Shown here: positions 25,141 to 33,357 of the stretch, piece by piece
Numbering within the stretch: position 1 is the first letter of the stretch
Layout of the letters: each line of letters opens with the position of its first letter
NCBI RefSeq assembly: GCF_016466415.2
Contig: NZ_CP066772.2
Span: forward strand, 124,001-188,000
Origin: Ralstonia pickettii
GTDB taxonomy: Bacteria > Pseudomonadota > Gammaproteobacteria > Burkholderiales > Burkholderiaceae
Length of the DNA: 64,000 nucleotides
Direction: 5' to 3'
The notes under the pieces: model-generated
Seen by the model: only the letters and a program-made list of their open reading frames with translations
Told to the model about the DNA's origin: nothing
Databases searched by the model: none
Made by a program: the position numbers and the translations under genes

Positions 25141-26295
25141 GTGACCGAACACCCCACCCTCACCTGGACCGACGACCGCCCTGAAGCCAGCAGCGACGCC
25201 GTCCATACCGCCGTCTGGCGCTCCGAAGCCGGCAACCCGCCGCCCAAGCGCGTGGTCATCGCGGATGATCGCACCACCGCTGATGCGGCCTATCGCCTCG
25301 CCTGCGAAGGCACGGCATTGCTCTGGCAAGGCGACTTCCAGAACGCGCGCCAACTGCTGCAAGCCATGTCCCGCCGCACGGATCGCAAACCCGGCAAGGC
25401 GCGCAAGGAACCCGCCTCGCCCATCGATGCGTTCAACCTGCACCGGCAGGCGCAATCGCAGCGCGCCCGCACGCTCGGCATGCTGCTGATTCCACTGGAT
25501 GCGGATTACACGATCCCGCTGCGCCGCGCCCCCGACATGCGCGACGCCTGCACGGAGGCTTACGGCACGAGCCACGCCGCTTCCGTCGTCTCGCTGCGTG
25601 AGCTGCTTGGTTTGATCGGCGCGCATGAGTGGCGCAAGAAGGGTGTGGAGATTCCCGCGCTCGGTGGTGAGCGCATTCACCCGCACTACGGCGTGTTCTC
25701 GCCGGTGCGCGGCGAATACATCGAGCTGGTGGCGAATGCGCCGTTGCCTTCCAAAACGCTAGCGTTCGATATCGGCACGGGCACGGGTGTGCTGGCGGCG
25801 GTGCTCGCCAAACGCGGCGTGAAACGCGTCATCGGCACCGATCAGGACCCGCGTGCCCTGGCCTGTGCGCGGGAGAACCTGGCGCGTCTCGGGCTGCAGG
25901 CCCAGGTCGACGTTGTCGATGCGGATCTGTTTCCTGAAGGCCGTGCGCCGCTGATTGTGTGCAACCCGCCTTGGCTGCCGGCACGGCCCAGCTCGCCCAT
26001 CGAGCGCGCCGTCTACGATCCGGACAGCCGCATGCTGCGGGGCTTTCTGGAGGGCCTCGCCGCCCATCTGGAGCCGAATGGCGAGGGCTGGTTGATCCTG
26101 TCGGACTTTGCCGAGCATCTTGGGCTGCGCACGCGCGATGCCCTGCTGGCGATGATCGATGCGGCCGGCCTGCAGGTGGTGGGTCGGGAGGACATCAAGC
26201 CGAAGCACCCGAAGGCGTCCGATGAAAACGACCCGCTCTATCGCGCGCGCGTTGCCGAGGTCACGTCGCTGTGGCGCCTGAAGGCACGCCAGTAA
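25141..26295 (+). CDS. Class I SAM-dependent methyltransferase
   Basis: The product (384 residues) is soluble. The N-terminal 170 residues are family-specific. The Rossmann fold begins with motif I LAFDIGTGTGVLAAVLAKRG (about 208-227), then GTDQDPRALACARENL and the catalytic LIVCNPPWLPA (about 271-281). The NPPW tetrad points to N-methylation of an amide or base, as in PrmC/RsmC-like enzymes. The actual substrate is not evident. The GTG at 25141 (MTEHPTLTW) is taken as start; the frame is open further upstream but lacks family-like sequence. It is convergent with the flavoprotein gene, 9 bp apart. Confidence 0.85.
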   Translation: MTEHPTLTWTDDRPEASSDAVHTAVWRSEAGNPPPKRVVIADDRTTADAAYRLACEGTALLWQGDFQNARQLLQAMSRRTDRKPGKARKEPASPIDAFNLHRQAQSQRARTLGMLLIPLDADYTIPLRRAPDMRDACTEAYGTSHAASVVSLRELLGLIGAHEWRKKGVEIPALGGERIHPHYGVFSPVRGEYIELVANAPLPSKTLAFDIGTGTGVLAAVLAKRGVKRVIGTDQDPRALACARENLARLGLQAQVDVVDADLFPEGRAPLIVCNPPWLPARPSSPIERAVYDPDSRMLRGFLEGLAAHLEPNGEGWLILSDFAEHLGLRTRDALLAMIDAAGLQVVGREDIKPKHPKASDENDPLYRARVAEVTSLWRLKARQ

Positions 26296-26304
26296 GCCAG
26301 GAAT

Positions 26305-27567
26305 TCAGCGCGCCATCCTCGCCAGGTAGTCGAGCGCGCCCTGCCCGGCAGCGGCGCCGCTCGCAAAACACGCCGTCAGCAGATAGCCGCCCGTCGGCGC
26401 TTCCCAATCGAGCATCTCGCCGGCGCAGAACACGCCCGGCAGACGCTCGATCATCAGCTTTGCATCCAGCGCTTCAAATGCAACGCCGCCCGCGGTGCTG
26501 ATCGCCTCCTCAATGGGCCGCGTGCGTGTGAGCCGTAACGGCAGCGCCTTGATGGCTTTGGCCAATTGAGCCAAATCGGCAAACGCTTCCTTGCTCAGGC
26601 ACTCGCGCAGCAAGCCGAGCTTCACGCCCGTGATGTTCAGCTTGCTTTGCAGATGGCTCGACATCGAACGCGCGCCGCGCGGGCGCATCAGTTCATCCGT
26701 CACACGTTGCGCACTCCAGCCTGGCGCAAGGTCAAGCCAGATCGTCGCACTGCCCTCTGCGGCCAGCGCATCCCGAATGGGCGCCGACAACGCATAGACG
26801 AGACCGCCTTCAATGCCCGTCTGCGTGACGACGAACTCGCCCTGGCGGAATTGCAGCGCACCGTCCTCGGCCGAGCGCAAACCGATCGCGACCGACTTCA
26901 CGGGCTGCCCCGCAAAACGCTCCTGGAAATACGCGCTCCAATCGGCGTCGAACCCGCAGTTGGCGGGCTGCAAGGGTTGCACCTGCACGCCGCGCGCCTC
27001 CAGCAACGGCACCCAGGCGCCGTCGGAGCCCAGGCGGGGCCAACTGCCGCCGCCCATGGCCAGTACCACGGCATCGGCTTGCACCAGCCGTTCAACACCA
27101 GCGGTTTCAAAGCGCAGCACCTGCGCGTGGTCCGACGGTTCTGCCCACCCCACCCAGCGATGCCGCATGTGCAGCTGCACGCCCGACTCGCGCAGGCGGT
27201 GCAGCCATGCGCGCAGCAAGGGCGCCGCCTTCATCTCGGTCGGAAACACACGGCCCGAGCTGCCGACAAATGTGTCGATGCCCAGCCCATGAATCCAAGC
27301 GCGCAGGGCGTCAGGGCTGAAGCGGCCGATGAGCGGCGCCAGTGCCTCGCGCCGCGTGCGATAACGCCCGAGAAACGCATCGAGCGGCTCCGAATGCGTG
27401 ATGTTCATCCCGCCGATGCCCGCCAGCAGGAACTTGCGCCCGGCCGAAGGCATGGCGTCGAACACCTCCACACGCACGCCGTTGCGCGACAGGACTTCAG
27501 CGGCCATGAGCCCGGCGGGGCCGGCGCCGATGACGGCAACGAGAGGGGCGTTGGATGTTTCGGACAT
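26305..27567 (-). CDS. Flavoprotein of the HI0933/BaiN-like group (TIGR03862 type)
   Basis: This is an NAD(P)/FAD-dependent oxidoreductase of 420 residues. The FAD-binding VIGAGPAGLMAAEVLSRNG is at about 12-30, followed by GRKFLLAGIGGMNITHSEP, typical of this group. Further FAD contacts are ADAVVLAMGGGSWPRLGSDG and the C-terminal PGVFCAGEMLDWEAPTGGYL. The physiological substrate is unknown for most members. ATG 27567 gives the expected N-terminus. It is a single gene. Confidence 0.88.
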   Translation of the reverse strand: MSETSNAPLVAVIGAGPAGLMAAEVLSRNGVRVEVFDAMPSAGRKFLLAGIGGMNITHSEPLDAFLGRYRTRREALAPLIGRFSPDALRAWIHGLGIDTFVGSSGRVFPTEMKAAPLLRAWLHRLRESGVQLHMRHRWVGWAEPSDHAQVLRFETAGVERLVQADAVVLAMGGGSWPRLGSDGAWVPLLEARGVQVQPLQPANCGFDADWSAYFQERFAGQPVKSVAIGLRSAEDGALQFRQGEFVVTQTGIEGGLVYALSAPIRDALAAEGSATIWLDLAPGWSAQRVTDELMRPRGARSMSSHLQSKLNITGVKLGLLRECLSKEAFADLAQLAKAIKALPLRLTRTRPIEEAISTAGGVAFEALDAKLMIERLPGVFCAGEMLDWEAPTGGYLLTACFASGAAAGQGALDYLARMAR

Positions 27568-27786
27568 GCGGGGAGGAACGGATCGAATCGCGCGGGGCAG
27601 ACAAGCGGGGCGCTATTGTCACATCCCCACTGGGCGCGGGCAAACGAGGTCGCGCATGACGCCGCCTGGGGTGCGCTTGCCGTCGCCCACCCCGCTTTTC
27701 GGTAAACTGGCGCCCTCTTTCCGTTTTTCTCCGCGCCGCCGCACCGATCCCATTCCGTGCGACATGTCGCCCAGGCTGTCCTGACG

Positions 27787-28629
27787 ATGTCCAACAAGAC
27801 CCACGAAATCCGCCCCAACCAGTCGATCGAACTGCTCAAGGAACTGCACATCCTGACGCGCGACGGCAAGATGAACCAGGACAGCCGCCGCAAGCTCAAG
27901 CAGGTCTATCACCTGTTCCAGTTCATCGAGCCGTTGATGGCCGACGTGCAGCAAGCCAAGGGGCACGTCACGCTGGTCGACCACGGCGCGGGCAAGTCTT
28001 ACCTCGGCTTCATCCTGTACGACCTGTTCTGCAAGGAACAGCCGGGCGACGGCACCTCACATATCTACGGCATTGAGACTCGCGAAGAGCTGGTCGCCAA
28101 GTCGACCGAGCTTGCCGCGCGGCTGGGCTTCAAGGGGATGTCGTTCCTGAACCTGTCGGTGGCGGAATCGATCACGTCCGACAAGCTGCCCGGCACGATC
28201 GACATCGTCACGGCACTGCATGCGTGCAATACCGCCACGGACGATGCGATCCGCTTTGCGCTCGAAAAGCATGCGCAATACATCGTGCTCGTGCCGTGCT
28301 GCCAGGCGGAGGTGGCCGGCGTGCTGCGCAAGAACAAGGGCAAGTCGCTCGGCAACGCGCTCACGGAAATCTGGCGCCACCCGCTGCACACGCGCGAATT
28401 CGGCAGCCAGGTCACCAACGTGCTGCGCTGCCTTCAGCTTGAAGCGCACGGCTATCAGGTCAGCGTGACGGAACTCGTCGGGTGGGAACACTCGATGAAA
28501 AACGAACTGATCATCGCGCACTACAAAGATCTGCCGCGTCGCCGCCCGACCGAGCGACTGAACGAGGTGATCAGCACGCTGGGGCTGGAGGAACTGCACG
28601 AACGGTTTTTCGCGCCGGCTGGCGCCTGA
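27787..28629 (+). CDS. Methyltransferase of the Methyltransf_32 (GSTCD/METTL25-like) group
   Basis: This is a 280-residue soluble methyltransferase. Motif I is TLVDHGAGKSYLGFILYDLF. The acidic loop follows at YGIETREELVAKS, and IDIVTALHACNTATDDAI and IVLVPCCQAEVAG carry the ALHAC and PCC motifs that mark this family. The substrate is unknown. ATG 27787 (MSNKTHEIRPNQS) is preferred; GTG 27757 would add ten residues. The Shine-Dalgarno is weak. It is convergent with the PAS-GGDEF gene. Confidence 0.82.
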   Translation: MSNKTHEIRPNQSIELLKELHILTRDGKMNQDSRRKLKQVYHLFQFIEPLMADVQQAKGHVTLVDHGAGKSYLGFILYDLFCKEQPGDGTSHIYGIETREELVAKSTELAARLGFKGMSFLNLSVAESITSDKLPGTIDIVTALHACNTATDDAIRFALEKHAQYIVLVPCCQAEVAGVLRKNKGKSLGNALTEIWRHPLHTREFGSQVTNVLRCLQLEAHGYQVSVTELVGWEHSMKNELIIAHYKDLPRRRPTERLNEVISTLGLEELHERFFAPAGA

Positions 28630-28647
28630 AGACGCGGGCCGCCGAGC

Positions 28648-30120
28648 TTATGCCGTGCGCTTGCCTTCGTGCTGCACCCGCTTGTCTTCGTACATCGCGA
28701 CATCAGCCTCGCGCAGCGTTTCTTCCAGACGCCCGCCTTCGTGGCAGGTGGCGCAGCCCATGGAAAACCCAAGCTCCGCGCCCGGATAGAACTGATTGTT
28801 GAGTTCGACCAGCTTGCGCAGGCTCTCCACCAGCGCCGCACCGGCCTGGGCATCGGCACCGGGCAACAGCACGGCAAACTCGTCGCCACCAATGCGCGCA
28901 GCGTGTGCAGGTTTGTCGACGGCCTTGCCGAGCACCTCGCCGGCGCGGCGCAGCAGCGCATCGCCTGCGGCGTGGCCGAGCTGGTCATTCACGCGCTTCA
29001 AGTCGTTCAGGTCGATCATGATGACCGTGACCGGAAACGGGCCCTTGCGCTCCAGCCGGTTGATCTCGTCCACATAGAACGAGCGGTTCTTCAGCTTGGT
29101 CAGCACGTCGTGCTTGCCGAGATATTCCAGGTATGACTCGGCCTTCTTGCGCGCCGTGATGTCGGTCAGCGCCAGCAGCACCATGTCCCAATCCTTCTCG
29201 CGGCCCGGAAACACCGAGAACTGCAGGTGGATGTTCAGCGGGTTGCCATCCAGCCCATAGTTGACCACCTCGCGCTGCTGGAAGAGCTTGCCTTCCCACA
29301 AGTCGATCAGCTGCTCGCGAAAGTGCGGGCGCATGTCGTCGCGAAAGATTTCCGGCAAGCGGCCCAGCAGGTCATTGCGGTTACGCGCCTTGAACATCTC
29401 CAGCGTGAAGCCGTTGACGTCGAGCACCTGGATTTCCTGCATGCAGCGCTCGACAAACTCCGGATGCACGTCGGTAAAGGTGCGGAAATCGGTGATGCCC
29501 TGCATGCGCACTTCGTCCAGCAGCATCTTGATGGTGCTGAAGTTCTCCACCCACAGCGACACCGGCGCATGCTCGAACACCCCGCGCGCATAGAGTTGGC
29601 TGGCCGCGGCACGGCGGCGGGCGTCTTCGAGTTCGGTGATGTCGTCCACGGCCACCACCACGCGGTCCCACGGCTGGGCGTGGTCAGGCAGGACAACGCC
29701 CTTGAGCAGGATGTCGAGGCGGCGGCCGTCAAGCGTGTAGTTGACGCTGCGGCTCTCGAACGACGGTTCGCCAGACCAGAGTTGGACGAGTTCGCCCACG
29801 TGCGCTTCAAGCATGTCGTCGCGCAGTACGTCGGCCAGGCGGGCAGTGAGGGTTTCGGCGTCCGGGGCGGCGTACATGGACAACGTGCGCCGGTTCACGC
29901 GCAGCACCTTGATGCAGGCCGAACAGGCCGCCACGCGTGATACGTCCTCTTCCAGAAAGTGTTGCAGGTCGGTTACGCCGGCGGCGCGCCACTCGGCAAA
30001 GAGGCGGTGCAGGTCGCTGTAATCCTCCAGCCACAATGAAGTGGGGGTGACATCGAAGAAATCGATCAGGTTGACACCCACAGCCGCCGGGCTGCTGACG
30101 CTATCGGACGCGGATTGCAT
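28648..30120 (-). CDS. PAS-PAS-GGDEF diguanylate cyclase
   Basis: This is a soluble 490-residue protein. Two PAS-like sensor repeats come first: residues about 10-155 (FFDVTPTSLWLEDYSDLHRL) and 160-310 (FEHAPVSLWVENFSTIKMLL). They are similar to each other, and each ends in a DDITE/TDITARK linker. The GGDEF domain has HDVLTKLKNRSFYVDEI, IDLNDLKRVNDQLGHAAGD and ARIGGDEFAVLLPG. There is no RxxD I-site five residues before GGDEF, so feedback inhibition is probably absent. No EAL domain or membrane segment is present. ATG 30120 is used as start. Confidence 0.9.
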   Translation of the reverse strand: MQSASDSVSSPAAVGVNLIDFFDVTPTSLWLEDYSDLHRLFAEWRAAGVTDLQHFLEEDVSRVAACSACIKVLRVNRRTLSMYAAPDAETLTARLADVLRDDMLEAHVGELVQLWSGEPSFESRSVNYTLDGRRLDILLKGVVLPDHAQPWDRVVVAVDDITELEDARRRAAASQLYARGVFEHAPVSLWVENFSTIKMLLDEVRMQGITDFRTFTDVHPEFVERCMQEIQVLDVNGFTLEMFKARNRNDLLGRLPEIFRDDMRPHFREQLIDLWEGKLFQQREVVNYGLDGNPLNIHLQFSVFPGREKDWDMVLLALTDITARKKAESYLEYLGKHDVLTKLKNRSFYVDEINRLERKGPFPVTVIMIDLNDLKRVNDQLGHAAGDALLRRAGEVLGKAVDKPAHAARIGGDEFAVLLPGADAQAGAALVESLRKLVELNNQFYPGAELGFSMGCATCHEGGRLEETLREADVAMYEDKRVQHEGKRTA

Positions 30121-30685
30121 GAATCGCTCTACGGGAACAAGAACACTTCGCAAAGCTTGCGAGCGTACTGGTTTTGTGTAACACCGCGCACAGCGCCTCG
30201 CTCATCCGGAAGGATTACCCCCATGCAGGCGATGCGCTGTCAGCTGCTGCAGCGCAATACCTTGCCGAATATCCAGAAAGTTCCCCAAACGGATTTTGCG
30301 AAGCTACTCCGTATTTAGTTTTGCTTTATCTGGCGTTGTAAAAAAAGCCGCTGCTATTTTTAAGATATTTTCATGAAGCGCGTCGCGCCTTTCATTTTTT
30401 CAATGCGCGTTGCAGAAATCGCCGATCATTCCGAGATGCGCCTGCCGCTTCGTAAATGCACATACCAAAAACTGCAAATTCCGCAGCAGATTCTCTCGCA
30501 CGTGATTTAAAAAACTTCGTCTCAATTCGCAGGCCGTTTCCTCCAGAATCCGTGCATCCCGTGCGCGGGCTGTGATTTGCACCGCGCAAGAAGCGGGTAA
30601 TTCCTTGTCCCGATTCTGCGGCCTGCCCCCCGATTTTCTCTTGAGCCCTGGGCCGCGGATTCGTTTCCAACTCAGGAGAAATGCA
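30121..30685. other. Long divergent intergenic region
   Basis: 565 bp separate two divergent genes. The part from about 30290 to 30500 is distinctly A/T-rich against the GC-rich surroundings and probably holds promoters. I see no RNA gene or convincing small frame. Confidence 0.5.
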
Positions 30686-32926
30686 ATGCGGGATTCGACA
30701 ACCCACCGTCGTACGGCCACGACACATACCGGGCGCGCCTCCAACGCCCGGACACGTCGCTCGTTCAAGCTGGCACTCGTGGCACAGGCTGCGGCCGCGC
30801 TGATTCTGGCCGCGTGCGGCGGCGGCGGAGATGACGCGCTCACGCCGGCCGGCGGCAAGCTGGACGCAAACGGCTCGCAGCAGCAGGGCAATACCAACAC
30901 CGGCAACACGAATGCACCAGCGCCGGCAGTCGACGCAACGGTGCCGCCGGTTGAACTGCCGGACTACATCAGGCCGGTCAACTACAAGCTGTGGTTCCGC
31001 CCGAGCGCAGACCTGAACAGCTTCTCGGGCCGCGCCGATGTGGAGATCAAGGTCACCAAGCAAACCGGTGCCGTGACGCTGGCCGTGCGCGACCTGAAGC
31101 TCGACGGCTCGCGCCTGACGCTCACGCCCACCTCGGGCAACGGCGCGGCGCGTGTGCTCGTGCTGATTCCGCAATCGCAAGGGGCCTTCTATGACCTGCG
31201 CGACCCGACCGGAGACATCAAGCCCGGCAACTACGTGCTGCACATGGAGTGGACGGGCACGATCAACTTCACCAAGGCCGAGGGCATCTTCAAGCTGGGC
31301 CTGCAGGCGGCAACGGGTGAGAGCTCGGACGCCATCGTCACGCAAGGCGAGTCGAACTTCGCGCGCGAGTGGTTCCCGAGCTGGGATGAACCGGCCTTCC
31401 GCAACACCTTCGAGGTGACGGCAGAAATTCCGGGCGACTGGAAGGCCGTGGCCAACGGCAGGCAGACGGGCGCCACCAAGCTGCCGGATGGCTATCAGCA
31501 GGTGTCGTTTGCCAAGACACCGTCGATGCCGGCGTACCTGCTGTTCTTCGGCGGCGGCAAGTTCGACATCCTGGAAGACCAGTTCACCAACCCGCTCGAC
31601 GGCAGCAGCATGCGCCTGCGCTGGTGGGTGCCGCCCGGCGAGGCGCACTCGGCGGTCTCCGGCATGCAGTTCACCAAGGAAGCGCTGAACCACTATTACA
31701 ACTACTTCCAGATCCCGCTGCCGTTCGACAAGATGGACACCATCGTCGCCAACGACAGCTACAACAACAAGAATGCCGGCTTTGGCGGCATGGAGAACTG
31801 GGGCGCCATCTTCGAGTTTGCCGACCAGGTGCTGGTGCCGCCCGATGGCGCACCGACAACGGTCCACTCGATGGGCAAGGCGCGCTCGTTCGTCGTGGTG
31901 TCGCATGAACTGGCCCACCAATGGTTTGGTGACTTGGTCACGCTGGACTGGTGGGACGATATCTGGCTGAACGAGTCCTTCGCCAACTGGTTCGAGAACG
32001 TCACCAAGATCGCGCTGCACCCCGAGTTCCAAGGCAACACATGGGCCGACTATGCAGCCGTCAAGCAGCGCGTCTACACGTTGGACCTGCAGCCTACCGC
32101 CGTACCGGTACAGCACAACCTGAGCGATGCCGGCTCGATGGACTTCCTCGACCGCTTTGCCTACAACAAGGGCGGCCATGTCCTCCAGATGCTCGAGAAC
32201 TACATCGGCAAGGACGCCATGCGCAAGGGTCTGCAGAGCTACCTGAACAAGTACAAGTTCGGTAACGGCACGCCGCCGCGCCTGTGGGCAGAACTGGAAG
32301 CGGCAAGCGGCAAGCCGGTGGGCAAGGTGGGCGACAGCTTCGTGCGCCAGACCGGCCTGCCGCTCGTCACCATCGATGCGCAGTGCAATCCGGTCACCAA
32401 CCAGAACGTGCTGACGATCACGCAGAAGGCCTTCCCGAACAAGAACGTCTATTCGGGCTACCAGTGGAACGTGCCGCTCACGTTGGCCTACGGCGACAAC
32501 TTTGGTCAGTCGCAGACCATCGTGCTCGACCAGCAGACCGCGCAGGTCACGCTGCCGACGTGCTCGGCCGTGCTGGCCAACCCCTCGGGCCTGGACTACT
32601 ACGTGACCAACTACAGCCCGACGCTGTGGAGCAACCTGCTGGCGCAGGCCGGCGCCATCAGCAGCGATGCGGCCAAGACCAACATCGCAGGCGATGCCAC
32701 GCAGTTGTATAACGCGCAGCTCATCACCAAGGCGCAGTACGACCAGATCGTCGGTATCAAGAACTTCCAGCCTGCGGTGGCAACACTGGCCGCCCAGTCT
32801 GTGAAGCCAACCGGCTCGCTGCAACCGCAAGCGGTGCAGTTGCAGGAAATGCAGTCGATGGATCGCCCGATCCACACGTTCCGCTACGAAGGTCTCATGA
32901 AGCATCTGACCGACATCAAGCGGTAA
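30686..32926 (+). CDS. M1 family aminopeptidase lipoprotein
   Basis: This is a zinc metallopeptidase of 746 residues. The N-terminus has a basic stretch, a hydrophobic core LALVAQAAAALILAACGGGG with a lipobox ending at Cys44, so it is a membrane-anchored lipoprotein facing the periplasm. The substrate motif GGMENWG is at about 367 and the zinc motif is HELAHQWFG at 407 followed by NESFANWFE. The N-terminal M1 domain starts at LPDYIRPVNYKLWF. AGGAGA precedes the ATG by about 7 bases. A GC-rich hairpin and a terminator follow. The likely role is breakdown of periplasmic or external peptides. Confidence 0.93.
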   Translation: MRDSTTHRRTATTHTGRASNARTRRSFKLALVAQAAAALILAACGGGGDDALTPAGGKLDANGSQQQGNTNTGNTNAPAPAVDATVPPVELPDYIRPVNYKLWFRPSADLNSFSGRADVEIKVTKQTGAVTLAVRDLKLDGSRLTLTPTSGNGAARVLVLIPQSQGAFYDLRDPTGDIKPGNYVLHMEWTGTINFTKAEGIFKLGLQAATGESSDAIVTQGESNFAREWFPSWDEPAFRNTFEVTAEIPGDWKAVANGRQTGATKLPDGYQQVSFAKTPSMPAYLLFFGGGKFDILEDQFTNPLDGSSMRLRWWVPPGEAHSAVSGMQFTKEALNHYYNYFQIPLPFDKMDTIVANDSYNNKNAGFGGMENWGAIFEFADQVLVPPDGAPTTVHSMGKARSFVVVSHELAHQWFGDLVTLDWWDDIWLNESFANWFENVTKIALHPEFQGNTWADYAAVKQRVYTLDLQPTAVPVQHNLSDAGSMDFLDRFAYNKGGHVLQMLENYIGKDAMRKGLQSYLNKYKFGNGTPPRLWAELEAASGKPVGKVGDSFVRQTGLPLVTIDAQCNPVTNQNVLTITQKAFPNKNVYSGYQWNVPLTLAYGDNFGQSQTIVLDQQTAQVTLPTCSAVLANPSGLDYYVTNYSPTLWSNLLAQAGAISSDAAKTNIAGDATQLYNAQLITKAQYDQIVGIKNFQPAVATLAAQSVKPTGSLQPQAVQLQEMQSMDRPIHTFRYEGLMKHLTDIKR

Positions 32927-32988
32927 GCACCAAAGCACGCGGGCCGCGTCTTACGATGCGGCCCGCTGCAAGGGTGGCTCCTGATTTC

Positions 32989-33012
32989 CGGCGGACACGG
33001 TCCGCCGTTTTT
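32989..33012 (+). terminator. Rho-independent terminator of the aminopeptidase gene
   Basis: CGGCGGAC (32989-32996) pairs with GTCCGCCG (33000-33007) around a three-base loop and is followed by five T residues. A second GC-rich hairpin without a T-run lies just upstream (arms 32939-32947 and 32958-32966). Confidence 0.75.
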
Positions 33013-33033
33013 CATGCGCGCGTCAGACGATTC

Positions 33034-33357
33034 TCAACCGGTGCGATGCAGGAAGGTGGCCTGGATCACGTCGGTCATCCAGAGAGCGCTTTCGCCGGTC
33101 TGGCCGTGCTCCAGCACCTTGACGGCGCTTTCGAACAGCACGCTGGCCAGCGCATCGGAAGCGACGATCTCGATGCGCACGCGCGGCACGAACTCCGTCA
33201 GGTCTTCCTTGATGGAATGCGCACCGGCCTGTGAAGCCGTTGGCGGATAGGCATTCACCTCGGCCACCGTCATGCCCGGGAAACCGGGGCAAACGCGCAG
33301 CGCTTCGTGCAAGCGCTCCAGCAGTTGCGGGCGCACTACGATGCGGATTTCCTTCAT
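33034..33357 (-). CDS. PII-like protein at the end of the RND efflux operon
   Basis: This 107-residue protein has the PII fold pattern: MKEIRIVVRPQLLERLHEAL, FPGMTVAEV, then FVPRVRIEIVASDALASVLF and a C-terminal TGESALWMTDVIQATFLHRTG. The T-loop tyrosine and nucleotide-binding residues of GlnB/GlnK are not clearly kept, so uridylylation is unlikely. It overlaps the RND pump gene by ATGA. PII-like genes are known companions of HME-RND operons; a role in sensing metal or nucleotide and adjusting the pump is inference. Confidence 0.85.
   Translation of the reverse strand: MKEIRIVVRPQLLERLHEALRVCPGFPGMTVAEVNAYPPTASQAGAHSIKEDLTEFVPRVRIEIVASDALASVLFESAVKVLEHGQTGESALWMTDVIQATFLHRTG

Noticed and set aside
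30392-32938. 848-codon open frame on the minus strand
   Set aside because: It is antisense to the M1 aminopeptidase, whose signal peptide and GGMEN/HEXXH motifs are on the plus strand. The antisense product has no domain.
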